Origin: Variovorax sp. Sphag1AA | GTDB lineage: Bacteria > Pseudomonadota > Gammaproteobacteria > Burkholderiales > Burkholderiaceae_C | Direction of reading: 5' to 3' | Length of the DNA stretch: 64,000 nt | NCBI RefSeq assembly: GCF_014192575.1 | Contig: NZ_JACHYC010000002.1 | Span: forward strand, 186,001-250,000 | In this document: in pieces, positions 25,577 to 35,274 of the stretch | Layout of the letters: each line of letters begins with the position of its first letter | Position numbering within the stretch: the stretch's first letter is position 1 | Notes under the pieces: generated by a model | Told to the model about the DNA's origin: nothing | What the model saw: only the letters and a program-made list of their open reading frames with translations | Database searches by the model: none | Program-made: the position numbers and the translations under genes

Positions 25577-26229
25577 TGTGCAGGTTTCGGATGGGTCGCC
25601 GCTGGCGTGGCCGGCGGCGGGTTGTTGGGTCGCGCGAAGCTTCGTTCGATGGCTCGCAGTGCTTCGATCCGGTCGTTGAGCTGATCGATGCGCCGTTGCG
25701 CATCGCGCAGCTGCTGGGCCTGCTTGTCTCGATCCTCCTCGACCTTCCGTTGTTCCGCGATTCGCGCGACGAGCGTGCGTGCGAGCGGCTGCAATGGCTG
25801 AGCCTCAGCCGACGGATTCGCGACCACCTTCTGCAGCAGGCTCTGCGCGCGTGCGAGATCGGCCGGGTTGCGGGTCTGCGCGAGCACGAGCGCGGTCTGC
25901 ATCTGTGTCGTCGGCGTTTCGGCGATTTCGCCGAGGCGGTTGAGCTCGTTCCCCAGTTCGGGCGCACCGAGCGGCCGGATCTTGTCCGCGTAGGCCAGCA
26001 TGGCGCCGACCGGGCCCTGCGTGAGCTGCGAGAAGATGCCGCCCGGCTGCGTGGCCGGGGCGATCGGCTCGGCCTCCACGGGGGTGATCGGCGGTGGAGC
26101 GGGAGGCAACACCGGAACGACGACCGGTTCCGGCGACGGCTTGCGCGGCGGTGCACTGCAGCCGGCCAGCAGCACCGGCGCGACGAGCGTCATGGCGATG
26201 GCGGACCTGCTGAAGATCGAAGAAGACAT
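25573..26229 (-). CDS. qseG: QseG-like outer membrane lipoprotein
   Basis: A 218-residue lipoprotein with a signal peptide ending in the lipobox LLAGC, so the mature protein starts with lipidated Cys near residue 24. A Pro-rich spacer and an alpha-helical body follow, with a coiled-coil segment near 155-200 (VEEDRDKQAQQLRDAQRRIDQLNDRIEALRAIE in outline). QseG/YfhG lies between the glrK and glrR genes in many proteobacteria and stimulates the kinase in E. coli. Sequence similarity here is weak, and the assignment rests mainly on lipoprotein architecture and gene order. Confidence 0.78.
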   Translation of the reverse strand: MSSSIFSRSAIAMTLVAPVLLAGCSAPPRKPSPEPVVVPVLPPAPPPITPVEAEPIAPATQPGGIFSQLTQGPVGAMLAYADKIRPLGAPELGNELNRLGEIAETPTTQMQTALVLAQTRNPADLARAQSLLQKVVANPSAEAQPLQPLARTLVARIAEQRKVEEDRDKQAQQLRDAQRRIDQLNDRIEALRAIERSFARPNNPPPATPAATHPKPAQ

Positions 26230-26260
26230 GGATCGGATCGGGAAACGTAGGCGGCGGGCG

Positions 26261-27688
26261 TCAGGCGGAACGCGGCAGTTCGATTCGGAAGCGCGCGCCC
26301 GGCCCATCTGGCAGCAGCGAGATGCGGCCACCATGGGCTGCAATGTACTCCTGCACGATCGACAGACCGATACCTGTGCCCTTCACGGAATGCTGGGGCT
26401 GCCGCTCACCGCGGTAGAAGGGTTCGAAGATGCGGTCGCGGTCGCCATCTGCGATGCCCGGACCCGCGTCGCCGATCTCGATCGCCGCTGTGTCGGCGTT
26501 GCCCGAAACGGTCATGGTGATGGTGCCGCCGCGCGCAGAAAAGCGGATCGCGTTCGACAGCAGGTTGGCGATCGCCGTGCCGAGCTTCGTCCGGTCGACC
26601 GTCACCGAGATGGGCTCGCCCTCGGCGCGGACGGTCAGGCCCTGGGCTTGCCACTGCAGGCGCTGGGATTCGATCTGCTCTTCGATCAGCGGCAGCAGCG
26701 GGGTGCGCTCGCGGCGCAGTTCGCGTGCTTCGAATGCCGCGGCGTTGAAGCGCAGCAGAGCTTCGATCTGCCCCTGCAGCGCGATGGTGTTCTGCTGCAG
26801 GATCTGCGCGACCTCGCGCTGCGCGGGATTCAACGCGCCGGTCACGCCGTCTTCCAGCAGGGAGACGCCTTCGCGCAGGGCGGCGAGCGGTGTCTTGAGT
26901 TCATGCGACACATGTCGCAGGAAGCGTGCCTTGTCGGCATCGAGTTCGGTGAGCCGCAGGCGCAGCCATTCGAGCTGCTGCGAAACGCGACGTACGTCCG
27001 AGGGGCCGTGGATGTCGATCGGTTCGTCGAGCCGGTTCTCGCCCAGGCCGACGATCGCGCGCTGCAGCCGCTTGAAAGGCCGCGCGAGCCACACGCCGAA
27101 GGCCAGCGCGAGCGATACGGCCAGCGCGCTTGCCGCGACCACGAGCCGCATCAGCCGGATGCGTGCCGTCTCGATGCGCTCGGCCAATGCCTTGTTCTGC
27201 GTCTCGATGAGGAACTGCGCCTGCTGGGCGATGTTGGTGTTGAGGGCGTCGAGATCGCGGAACTGCATCGCCATCGAGCTCTCGCGCGCAAGCGCCGTTT
27301 CGGGCGCGCCGCTCATCAGGCCCTGGATCACCTCCATCTGCTCGCGCCACTTCTGGGCGCCGTCGGCGCCCAGGCCGCTGGCGGTGAGGCGGTCGAGCAC
27401 CTGCTTGGCGTCGCGCGTGGCGTCGTCGAAGCGGCGGCGCAGCACCGCGTCGTTGAGCACGAGCGACTGCCGCCCGGCGCGCTCCATGGCGGCCGTGCGC
27501 TCGGCCAGCGACTGCGCGCCGCCCGACAGCGTGAGGGCGCGCGCCGCGGCGTCGCGGCTCTCGGTCATCAGCAGGTCGTACTGGAACACCGCGCGTAGCG
27601 CGACGGCCACGAGCAGGGCGGTGATGAGAAGGAAAGCGAAAAGCAGCAGCTGCTGGAACGAGCCGCGCGCGGACATCGGGTTCGCCAT
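26261..27688 (-). CDS. glrK: Sensor histidine kinase GlrK/QseE
   Basis: A 475-residue kinase: transmembrane helix near 10-30, a periplasmic helical sensor domain (about 35-175), a second helix near 180-200, a HAMP domain (ARPFKRLQRAIVGLGENRLDEPI), the dimerisation domain HVSHELKTPLAAL (phospho-His near 261) and a HATPase with IANLLSNAIRFSA, GDAGPGI and GTGIGLSIVQEYIAAHGG. The start at 27688 overlaps the miaB stop. With the QseG-like lipoprotein and GlrR it forms an envelope-sensing two-component system. Confidence 0.9.
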   Translation of the reverse strand: MANPMSARGSFQQLLLFAFLLITALLVAVALRAVFQYDLLMTESRDAAARALTLSGGAQSLAERTAAMERAGRQSLVLNDAVLRRRFDDATRDAKQVLDRLTASGLGADGAQKWREQMEVIQGLMSGAPETALARESSMAMQFRDLDALNTNIAQQAQFLIETQNKALAERIETARIRLMRLVVAASALAVSLALAFGVWLARPFKRLQRAIVGLGENRLDEPIDIHGPSDVRRVSQQLEWLRLRLTELDADKARFLRHVSHELKTPLAALREGVSLLEDGVTGALNPAQREVAQILQQNTIALQGQIEALLRFNAAAFEARELRRERTPLLPLIEEQIESQRLQWQAQGLTVRAEGEPISVTVDRTKLGTAIANLLSNAIRFSARGGTITMTVSGNADTAAIEIGDAGPGIADGDRDRIFEPFYRGERQPQHSVKGTGIGLSIVQEYIAAHGGRISLLPDGPGARFRIELPRSA

Positions 27689-29052
27689 CAGGCGGCAGTC
27701 ACCGCCGGACGGCCGACCTGCGTCGACTCGGAGGTCACGACTTCGCCGCGCAGGGTGTAGGCCAACGACTTCGTGATGTTCAGGTCGATCGTCTGCCCGA
27801 CCAGCCGTGCGTCGCCTTCGAAGTTGACGACGCGATTGCACTCGGTGCGGCCCATCAGCTCGCGTGCGTTCTTGCGCGACGCGCCTTCGACCAGCACGCG
27901 TTGAACTGTGCCAACGCGGGCCTCGCCGAAGCGCTTGACGTTGCCGTCGATCACCGCCTGGAGTTGCTGCAGCCGCGCCAGCTTGACCGCATGCGGTGTG
28001 TCGTCATGCAGCGCGGCGGCGGGCGTGCCAGGCCGCGGGCTGAAGATGAAGCTGAAGCTGGCGTCGAACTCGAGGTCGTTGATGAGCTTCATCATCTTCG
28101 CGAAGTCCTCGTCGGTTTCGCCCGGGAAGCCCACGATGAAGTCGCTGCTGAGCGCGAGGTTCGGGCGGATGGCGCGCAGCTTGCGCACCGTGCTCTTGTA
28201 TTCCATGGCGGTGTAGCCGCGCTTCATCGCCATCAGGATGCGATCGCTGCCGTGCTGCACCGGAAGATGCAGGTGGCTGACGAGTTGCGGCACGCGGGCG
28301 TAGGCCTCGATCAGACGCGGCGTGAATTCGTTGGGATGGCTCGTCGTGTAGCGGATGCGCTCGATGCCAGGAATCTCGGCGACGTATTCGATCAGCGTGG
28401 CGAAGTCGGCGATCTCCGCGGTGTCGCCCATCCGCCCGCGATAAGCGTTCACGTTCTGGCCGAGTAGCGTGATCTCGCGCACGCCCTGGTCGGCAAGCCC
28501 TGCGACTTCGACCAGCACGTCGTCCAGCGGCCGGTTTACTTCCTCGCCGCGGGTGTACGGCACCACGCAGTAGCTGCAGTACTTCGAGCAGCCTTCCATG
28601 ATCGACACGAAGGCGGTCGCGCCTTCGACGCGAGCGGGCGGCAAGTGATCGAACTTCTCGATCTCCGGAAAGCTGATGTCCACCTGCGGGCGCCCTTCGC
28701 GGTCGCGCTGGCTCAGCATTTCGGGCAGGCGATGCAACGTCTGCGGGCCGAACACCACGTCCACGTAGGGAGCGCGGGCGATGATGGCGTCGCCTTCCTG
28801 GCTCGCGACACAGCCGCCGACGCCGATCTTCACGCCCTTGGCCTTGAGGTGCTTGATTCGGCCGAGATCGGAGAACACCTTCTCCTGCGCCTTTTCGCGC
28901 ACCGAGCACGTATTGAAAAGAATGAGATCGGCCTCTTCCACATTGGTGGTGGGCTCATAGCCTTGGGCGGCTTGAAGTACGTCGGCCATCTTGTCCGAGT
29001 CGTACTCGTTCATCTGGCAGCCAAACGTCTTGATGAAAACTTTGCGGGTCAT
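27688..29052 (-). CDS. miaB: tRNA-2-methylthio-N6-isopentenyladenosine synthase
   Basis: A radical-SAM methylthiotransferase that modifies A37 of tRNAs reading UNN codons. The 454-residue protein has the N-terminal cluster domain ([39 protein letters not shown]), the radical-SAM motif [15 protein letters not shown] near residue 158, and a C-terminal TRAM domain. It is the first gene of the minus-strand operon that continues into glrK with a one-base overlap, which ties a tRNA modification gene to an envelope signalling system. Confidence 0.96.
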   Translation of the reverse strand: MTRKVFIKTFGCQMNEYDSDKMADVLQAAQGYEPTTNVEEADLILFNTCSVREKAQEKVFSDLGRIKHLKAKGVKIGVGGCVASQEGDAIIARAPYVDVVFGPQTLHRLPEMLSQRDREGRPQVDISFPEIEKFDHLPPARVEGATAFVSIMEGCSKYCSYCVVPYTRGEEVNRPLDDVLVEVAGLADQGVREITLLGQNVNAYRGRMGDTAEIADFATLIEYVAEIPGIERIRYTTSHPNEFTPRLIEAYARVPQLVSHLHLPVQHGSDRILMAMKRGYTAMEYKSTVRKLRAIRPNLALSSDFIVGFPGETDEDFAKMMKLINDLEFDASFSFIFSPRPGTPAAALHDDTPHAVKLARLQQLQAVIDGNVKRFGEARVGTVQRVLVEGASRKNARELMGRTECNRVVNFEGDARLVGQTIDLNITKSLAYTLRGEVVTSESTQVGRPAVTAA

Positions 29053-29104
29053 GGGGCTCTCCGGAGAGATGCAGGGGTCAATGCGAGTGCCGACAAGGCG
29101 TGGG

Positions 29105-29192
29105 ACACCGCGGAACTGGCTCCGCCAGGCCGCTGGTGTCGCCCCCGGTAGGGGGTTGGCGGCTACACGAAGTGAGCGAGCCTGGGGGCGAG
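29105..29192. repeat. Interspersed ~90-bp intergenic repeat, copy 2
   Basis: This is the counterpart of 20158-20249 in inverted orientation. It starts ACACCGCGGAACTGG and ends GGGGGCGAG. The central hairpin is CCCCC-GGTA-GGGGG (29142-29155), one pair shorter on both sides than in copy 1. It lies upstream of miaB, after the stop of the next gene. Confidence 0.75.
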
Positions 29193-29196
29193 TGTT

Positions 29197-29697
29197 TTAC
29201 TGCCCGTAGCGAGGCAGTTGGTCAAACGGAGTCTTGCCGTCGTCGCGCGGACCGCTCTCGGCCACGAACGGCCAGAAATTGAAGAGAGGACGGTCGGCGG
29301 TCGCGCGCTTGGTGGATGCTTCCTCGGGCGTGAGGATCCAGACTTCGCGCACCAGGCCGGCCGCGTCGCGCGTGTAGTTGACCAGCAGGTTCTGGCCTGT
29401 GATGGAGGCGGGCATCACCAGCATCCGGTTGGCGCTCATGATGCGAGCGCCGGGCGACAGCTGTTCGGCGTGGCCGTCGAGCTGGATCTGGGGGTAGTTC
29501 ACCACCATGAACGTCCCGCGCAGCGTGCCCACAGGGAAGTTGCGGCCACCGTTGGCGGCTTCGTTCTGGGTGTTGGGAATCTGCGCGGTCTGCGCCGTAG
29601 CGGGGGAGGAGAAGAGCGCCGCCGGCACGACCAGTGCACCCAGGGCGGCCAGCACGACGGAATTCAGGAGCTTCTTGCAGCGGTTCATGGGGTTCAT
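29197..29697 (-). CDS. Exported protein of unknown function
   Basis: A 166-residue protein with a signal peptide (basic NRCKK, hydrophobic core LLNSVVLAALGALVVPAALF, cleavage near ATA-QTA). The mature part includes NFPVGTLRGTFMVVNYPQIQLDGHAEQLSPGARI and VREVWILTPEEASTK. I recall similar periplasmic hypotheticals in Comamonadaceae but no function. The internal ATG at 29688 is an alternative start. It is separated from miaB by repeat copy 2. Confidence 0.75.
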   Translation of the reverse strand: MNPMNRCKKLLNSVVLAALGALVVPAALFSSPATAQTAQIPNTQNEAANGGRNFPVGTLRGTFMVVNYPQIQLDGHAEQLSPGARIMSANRMLVMPASITGQNLLVNYTRDAAGLVREVWILTPEEASTKRATADRPLFNFWPFVAESGPRDDGKTPFDQLPRYGQ

Positions 29698-29914
29698 CCA
29701 GAGGCTGGGGATGGGCGATTTTAGCGGTCGACCCCCACTGACAGTCGCGCCTGGCGTGCGCTTGTTCCCGGACGCTTTACTTATCTTTACGGAAGCCCGG
29801 GTGTCTTGCCCCCGCGCGCTGATCCAATAGCGGCGCCGGAAATTTCCAACATGCCCTTCCCCTAGTGCGACTCCCATTCCGGCATAGAGCGCTTCGATCC
29901 ATGATGGATGCCCC

Positions 29915-31156
29915 ATGAAGAAAAATCTCGTACTCACCCTGACCGGGGTGCTGATCGTGGCCGCCGCAGGTGGTTGGTGGTGGTCTGGCGCCAAATCGCG
30001 CCATGGCACGGAATCGGCCACGGCTCCCGCCGGCAAGGCCGCCAACGGCGCCGGTGGCACCGGCGCTCCGGCGCTCGTAACCCTGGCAGTCGCCAAGAAG
30101 CAAAGCGTGCCGGTCACGGTGCAGGTCAATGGCAGCGTGGTTTCGCTCAACAGCGTCGACCTGCGGCCGCAGGTCACGAACACGGTGCGGCAGGTGCACG
30201 TCAAGGAAGGCCAGTTCGTCAAGGCGGGCCAGTTGCTTTTCACGCTCGACGACCGGCCCGACCAGGCCAATCTCGCGAAGGCCAAGGCGCAGCAGCAGCG
30301 GGATGAAGCGGTCCTTGCCGACCTCGAACGCCAATACCGTCGCAACCAGGAACTGGTGGCCCAGAACTTCATCGCCAAGAGCGCGGTCGATGCCACCCTA
30401 TCTCAACTCGAGGCGCAGCGGGCCGCCGTGGCCGCGGATCGCGCGGCGGTGCAGTCCGCCGAAGTGGCGCTGGGCTACGCCTCGCTGCGCGCGCCCATTG
30501 CTGGGCGCATCGGCGCGGTGAACATCTATCCCGGCACGCTGGTGCAGCCCACGTTGTCGCTGGTCACGATCACGCAACTCGACCCGATCGCGGTGAGCTT
30601 CCCGGTACCTGAGGGCAAGTTGCAGGACCTGCTGGCAGCCGCCCGCTCGCATACCCCGGTCGAAGCAGTGGTGCCCGGCCGCAAGGAAACGCTCAAGGGC
30701 CAGCTCAATTTCGTCGACAACACGGTCGACCCGCTCATCGGTACGGTCCGCGCCAAGGCGGTGTTCGACAACGCCGACCAGAGCCTCTGGCCCGGCCAGT
30801 TCGTCGAGACGCGCGTCACCGTGCGCACCATCGACGACGCGACGGTGGTGCCGGCTTCCGCGGTGATGATGCTGACCGAGGGCTCGTCGGTCTACGTGAT
30901 CGATGCCGAAAAGAAAGCGTCGCGTCGCAAGGTCGAGTCGATCTACACCTTCGGCACGCAGGCCGTGGTGCGCGGCGTGCAGCCGGGCGAGCACGTCGTC
31001 ATCGAAGGCAAGCAGAACGTCCGCCCGGGCGGCAAGATCCGCGTCGAAACCAACGGCGGGCCGCAGCGCACCGACGAGCAGGCGCCCGGCCCGGGCAGCG
31101 CTGCAACCGTCGCGCCGACCAACGCCAGCATCGTCGCGGAACGGGAGCGGTCATGA
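29915..31156 (+). CDS. RND efflux periplasmic adaptor subunit
   Basis: A 413-residue membrane-fusion protein (MdtA/AcrA type) that links an inner-membrane RND pump to an outer-membrane channel. It has an N-terminal hydrophobic anchor without a lipobox, a lipoyl domain split around a coiled-coil hairpin (about 105-170, VLADLERQYRRNQELVAQNFIAKSAVDATLSQLEAQ in outline), then APIAGRIGAVNIYPGTLVQP and the beta-barrel segment SLWPGQFVETRVTV. It overlaps the pump gene by four bases. No outer-membrane factor gene follows. Confidence 0.93.
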   Translation: MKKNLVLTLTGVLIVAAAGGWWWSGAKSRHGTESATAPAGKAANGAGGTGAPALVTLAVAKKQSVPVTVQVNGSVVSLNSVDLRPQVTNTVRQVHVKEGQFVKAGQLLFTLDDRPDQANLAKAKAQQQRDEAVLADLERQYRRNQELVAQNFIAKSAVDATLSQLEAQRAAVAADRAAVQSAEVALGYASLRAPIAGRIGAVNIYPGTLVQPTLSLVTITQLDPIAVSFPVPEGKLQDLLAAARSHTPVEAVVPGRKETLKGQLNFVDNTVDPLIGTVRAKAVFDNADQSLWPGQFVETRVTVRTIDDATVVPASAVMMLTEGSSVYVIDAEKKASRRKVESIYTFGTQAVVRGVQPGEHVVIEGKQNVRPGGKIRVETNGGPQRTDEQAPGPGSAATVAPTNASIVAERERS

Positions 31157-34100
31157 ACATCTCCGAGCTGTGCATCCGTCGTCCCGCGATGACGGTGCTG
31201 CTCTCTGCCGCGGTGGTGGTCATCGGCATCTTTGCGTACTTCCAGATCCCCGTCGCGGCGCTGCCGAGCTACAACACGCCGGTCATCAACGTCAATGCGC
31301 AATTGCCTGGCGCGAGCCCGGAGACGATGGCGTCTTCGGTGGCATTGCCGCTCGAGAAGCAGTTCTCCACCATTCCCGGGCTGCAGACGATCAGCTCGGT
31401 CAACACGCAGGGCACGACCTCGGTCACGCTCGAGTTCGTGAGCTCGCGCGACATCGACGCGGCCGCGGTCGACGTGCAGGCCGCGTTGCTGCGCGCGCAG
31501 CGGCAACTGCCGCAGGAACTCACCCAGCTGCCGTCGTACCGCAAGGTGAACCCGGCCGATGCGCCGGTGCTGTTCATCGCGATGACCTCGGATTCGATGA
31601 CGCCGTCCGAGCTCAACGATTACGCCGAGAACCTCGTCTCGCCCACGCTCTCGACCATCGACGGCGTGGCGCAGGTGGTGGTGTACGGGCAGAAGCGCTT
31701 CGCGGTGCGCATCAAGGCCGACGCCGACCTGCTCAACGCGCGCAACATCACGCTCGACGAACTCGCCAACGCGGTGCGGCTCGCCAACGCCAACACGCCA
31801 GTGGGCGTGCTCGACGGTCCCCGTCAGACGCTGACCATCCAGGCGAACGAGCAGATGCTCAAGGCGGCCGACTTCTCGAAGGTCATCGTCGGCCAGCGCA
31901 ACGGCGCGCCGGTGCGGCTCGACGAGGTCGCGACCATCGAGGACAGCTTTGAGTCGGTCAAGACCGGCAGCGCCTACAACGGCAAGAACTCGATCTCGCT
32001 GGCGGTGCAGCGCCAGCCCAACGCGAACACCGTGCAGGTGGTCGATGCGGTGCGCGCGCTGATGCCGCGCTTCAAGGAAGAGCTGCCGCAGTCGGTCGAG
32101 ATCAATCTGCTCAACGACCGATCGCTGTCGATCCGCGAGGCGGTACATGACGTGCAGCTCACGCTGCTGGGCACCATCCTGCTGGTGGTGCTGGTGATCT
32201 TCCTGTTCCTGCACCGGCTGGTCGCAACGCTGATTCCGGCGCTGACGATCCCGATCTCGCTCATCGGCGCGGTCGCGCTGCTCTATGCCTTCGGCTACAG
32301 CCTCGACAACGTGTCGTTGCTCGGCATCACGCTGGCGGTGGGCCTGGTGGTGGACGACGCGATCGTGGTGCTCGAGAACATCATGCGGTACGTCGAAAAG
32401 GGCATGGAGCCGTTTGCCGCAGCCTTGCGCGGCGCGCGCGAGGTGGGTTTCACCATCATCTCGATCTCGATCTCGCTGGTCGCGGTGTTCATCCCGGTCT
32501 TCTTCATGCCGGGCGTGATCGGCCTCCTGTTCCATGAATTCGCGGTCGTGGTCGGTCTCGCGGTGATGGTGTCCGCGATCGTCTCGCTGACGCTGGTGCC
32601 GATGCTCGCGAGCCGGCTGCTCAAGCATGTGCCGCGCAAAGCGGGTGCGATGGACCACGAAGAAGAACATCCTGAGCCCGGGACCGCGATCGGTCGGGCT
32701 TTCGAGCGCGGCTACCGCTGGGTGCATGCCAACTACATGCGCACGCTGGACTGGACGCTTCGGCATCGTCCGGTGATGCTGCTGCTCGCGGCGTCGACCT
32801 TCGCACTGACCGCGTGGATGTTCATCACCATCCCCAAGGGCTTCTTCCCCGAAGAAGACATCGGCCAGATCCAGGTCACGACCGAAGCGGCCGAGGACAT
32901 CTCCTTCCCCGCGATGAAGGCACTGCAGGACCGCGTGGCCGAAGCCATCATGGCCGACCCGAACGTGGACTACGTCAACTCGTTCATCGGCGTCGGCGGC
33001 CCGACCGCGACGCAGAACGCGGGACGCCTCTTCGTCGTGCTCAAGCCGCGCAGCGAACGCCTGCGCATGCCGCAGGTGCTCGAATCGCTGCGCAAGCGCT
33101 TCCGCGAGATCCCGGGCATCGCGGTGTACATGCAGCCGATCCAGAACCTGCGTCTTGGCGGTCGGCAGAGCAAGGCGCGCTTCCAGTACACCCTGCAGAG
33201 CGTCAGCGCCGGCACCATGAACGTGTGGTCCGAGAAGCTGATGGAGCGCATGCGCGCCGACCCGATCTTCCGCGACGTCACCAGCGATTCGCAGAACCGC
33301 GGCCTGCAGGCCACTCTGGAGATCGACCGCGACAAGGCCGGCGTGCTCGGCGTCGCGGTGGGCGACTTGCGCACCGCGCTCTACAACGCCTACGGCGACC
33401 GGCAGATCGGCAGCATCTACGGTGCGAGCAACACCTACCAGGTGATCCTCTCGGCCTCCGACAGCGACCGGCAGTTCGAGGAAGACATGTCGCGCCTGTC
33501 GGTGCGCAACAAGGCGGGCCAGCTCGTGCCGCTCTCAGCCTTCTCGACGGTCAAGCGCACCGTGGGGCCGACCTCGGTCAACCACCAGGGGCAGTTGCAG
33601 GCGGTCACGGTGTCGTTCAACCTCGCGCCGGACGTGCCGCTCGGCGACGCTACCTCGAAGATCGATCGCATCAAGGAAGAGCTGAAGATGCCGCCGTCGA
33701 TCATCACCAGCTACGGCGGTGATGCGGCGGTGTTCCAGAGCTCGCAGTCGAGCCAGGCCGTGCTGCTCGTGCTGGCGGTGCTCGTCATCTACGTGCTGCT
33801 CGGCGTGCTGTACGAAAGCTACATCCATCCGCTCACCATCCTTGCCGGGCTTCCGTCAGCGGCGGTGGGCGCGCTGCTGTCGCTCAAGCTCTTCGGCTTC
33901 GATCTCACGCTGATCGCGACCATCGGCATCCTGCTGCTGATCGGCATCGTCAAGAAGAACGCGATCATGATGATCGACTTCGCTCTCGAGGCTCAGCGAA
34001 CCGAGGGCATGAAGCCGGTGGATGCGATCCGCGAAGCCTGCCGGCTGCGGTTCCGCCCGATCCTGATGACGACGCTGGCCGCCATGATGGGTGCGCTGCC

Positions 34101-34308
34101 GCTCGCGCTGGGCCTCGGCGCCGGCGCCGAACTGCGTCAGCCGCTGGGCGTGGCGGTGGTGGGCGGGCTGATCTTCTCGCAGGTGATCACGCTCTACATC
34201 ACGCCGGCGATCTACCTGGCGCTCGACCGCTACAGCGGCAGCGGGCCGCTGCAGGAACTGCCCGGCGAACACGTGCAGCCGACGCACGCTGCGGGCGCCG
34301 CAAGCTGA
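31153..34308 (+). CDS. RND efflux inner membrane permease (MdtB/C-like)
   Basis: A 1051-residue proton-driven pump of the hydrophobe/amphiphile efflux family with twelve transmembrane helices and two large periplasmic loops. Visible are the N-terminal MNISELCIRRPAMTVLL, helix-4 proton-relay residues in GLVVDDAIVVLENI, VAVFIPVFFMPGVIG and, in the second half, GIVKKNAIMMIDFA. The length is normal. Substrates cannot be read from sequence. Its stop is 21 bp from the end of the convergent nonribosomal peptide operon, so export of that product is a reasonable but unproven idea. Confidence 0.94.
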   Translation: MNISELCIRRPAMTVLLSAAVVVIGIFAYFQIPVAALPSYNTPVINVNAQLPGASPETMASSVALPLEKQFSTIPGLQTISSVNTQGTTSVTLEFVSSRDIDAAAVDVQAALLRAQRQLPQELTQLPSYRKVNPADAPVLFIAMTSDSMTPSELNDYAENLVSPTLSTIDGVAQVVVYGQKRFAVRIKADADLLNARNITLDELANAVRLANANTPVGVLDGPRQTLTIQANEQMLKAADFSKVIVGQRNGAPVRLDEVATIEDSFESVKTGSAYNGKNSISLAVQRQPNANTVQVVDAVRALMPRFKEELPQSVEINLLNDRSLSIREAVHDVQLTLLGTILLVVLVIFLFLHRLVATLIPALTIPISLIGAVALLYAFGYSLDNVSLLGITLAVGLVVDDAIVVLENIMRYVEKGMEPFAAALRGAREVGFTIISISISLVAVFIPVFFMPGVIGLLFHEFAVVVGLAVMVSAIVSLTLVPMLASRLLKHVPRKAGAMDHEEEHPEPGTAIGRAFERGYRWVHANYMRTLDWTLRHRPVMLLLAASTFALTAWMFITIPKGFFPEEDIGQIQVTTEAAEDISFPAMKALQDRVAEAIMADPNVDYVNSFIGVGGPTATQNAGRLFVVLKPRSERLRMPQVLESLRKRFREIPGIAVYMQPIQNLRLGGRQSKARFQYTLQSVSAGTMNVWSEKLMERMRADPIFRDVTSDSQNRGLQATLEIDRDKAGVLGVAVGDLRTALYNAYGDRQIGSIYGASNTYQVILSASDSDRQFEEDMSRLSVRNKAGQLVPLSAFSTVKRTVGPTSVNHQGQLQAVTVSFNLAPDVPLGDATSKIDRIKEELKMPPSIITSYGGDAAVFQSSQSSQAVLLVLAVLVIYVLLGVLYESYIHPLTILAGLPSAAVGALLSLKLFGFDLTLIATIGILLLIGIVKKNAIMMIDFALEAQRTEGMKPVDAIREACRLRFRPILMTTLAAMMGALPLALGLGAGAELRQPLGVAVVGGLIFSQVITLYITPAIYLALDRYSGSGPLQELPGEHVQPTHAAGAAS

Positions 34309-34329
34309 TCGCCAGCGGCGCGGTCGTCT

Positions 34330-35274
34330 TCAGGCGATCGCGTCGCGGGCCAGCGCGAGCTTGCCCGGAAGCGTCCCGGATGACCCGCTCGATGTCGTGG
34401 TGAGCGCGCCATGCACGCTCGGAGGCGCCTCGCGGTGCGCCACGCGCAGCACCCAGTCCGACGCGATGGTCATGAAGGTCTCCTGCGCGGCGAGCGATGT
34501 CAGGCTGTGATCCAGCGTCGGATCGAACATGTATTCGATCTGCTTCACGAAAGGATCGTTGGCGAACGGGCCCAGCTGATCCCGATGCCTGTCGACGACG
34601 TGCATGGTGCCGCTGTAAAGCAGCAGCATCGCTACGTTGCGCTCCACGACCTGCGTCATCGAACGGCGGAAGGATGCGGCGGTGACCTCGGGCGCATCGG
34701 GCTCGAACATGTCCGGCGCAATCGCGGCTGCGGCCTTCGAGGAGACCAGGCGGTGCAGCCAGCGCGAGGTCTTGCCGATCATCGCGGCGTTGGAGATCGC
34801 GGCAAGTGCACGGCGGAAATTGCGCTCCATCAGCGAGCGGCGCCCAGGGAACGAATAGCCGTCGAACATCAGCACGCCAACCACGCGCGAATCGGCGACC
34901 GCCAGCGACAAGCCATTGGCCGAGCCGGAGCACAGACCGATCACCACGAAGCGGCGCACGCCGAGCATGGTGCCCATGAGATTCATCGCGGCCTGCATGT
35001 CCTGCACTGCCTGGGTGCGGTAGTGCTCGGCGCCGCTGGCAGCGCGGCTGTCGCCCAGGCCTGCAAGGTCGATGCGGATGGTGCTGATCCCGTGCGATGC
35101 GAGCCGTCGCGCCACCTTCACGTTGATGCGGCGCGGGCCGATCCGGTGCGTGGCGCCCATGTTGAGCAGCAGGCAGGCGACCGGCTCCATGGAACCGTCG
35201 TTCGGCGTTGTGACGATGCCGAGGAGCGAGCCGTCGGGCCCGAACTGGACGGGGGTTTCCTTGGAATCAGTCAT
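34330..35274 (-). CDS. Alpha/beta hydrolase with Cys nucleophile elbow, last gene of the NRPS/PKS operon
   Basis: A 314-residue alpha/beta-hydrolase. The nucleophile elbow reads VIGLCSGSANG, placing Cys where Ser is usual (GxCxG). A catalytic His is likely in TLDHSLTS near residue 262. The N terminus (LLNMGATHRIGPRRINVKVARRLASHGISTIRIDLAGLGDS) resembles exosortase A system-associated hydrolase 1, whose elbow also has Cys (GLCD). There is no signal peptide. As the last gene of the operon it could release or proofread thioester-bound intermediates, since the synthetases have no thioesterase domain; this is inference. It overlaps the preceding hydrolase gene by eight bases. Confidence 0.82.
   Translation of the reverse strand: MTDSKETPVQFGPDGSLLGIVTTPNDGSMEPVACLLLNMGATHRIGPRRINVKVARRLASHGISTIRIDLAGLGDSRAASGAEHYRTQAVQDMQAAMNLMGTMLGVRRFVVIGLCSGSANGLSLAVADSRVVGVLMFDGYSFPGRRSLMERNFRRALAAISNAAMIGKTSRWLHRLVSSKAAAAIAPDMFEPDAPEVTAASFRRSMTQVVERNVAMLLLYSGTMHVVDRHRDQLGPFANDPFVKQIEYMFDPTLDHSLTSLAAQETFMTIASDWVLRVAHREAPPSVHGALTTTSSGSSGTLPGKLALARDAIA

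Noticed and set aside
29838..29910. GGAAATTTCC and ATCCAT-G-ATGGAT palindromes upstream of the RND adaptor
   Set aside because: Arms of only five or six bases; expected by chance in a 200-bp region and no matching regulator nearby.
30943..32766. 607-codon minus-strand frame opposite the RND genes
   Set aside because: Very rich in Arg, His and Asp, as expected from the complement of GC-rich coding DNA; the RND genes are unambiguous.
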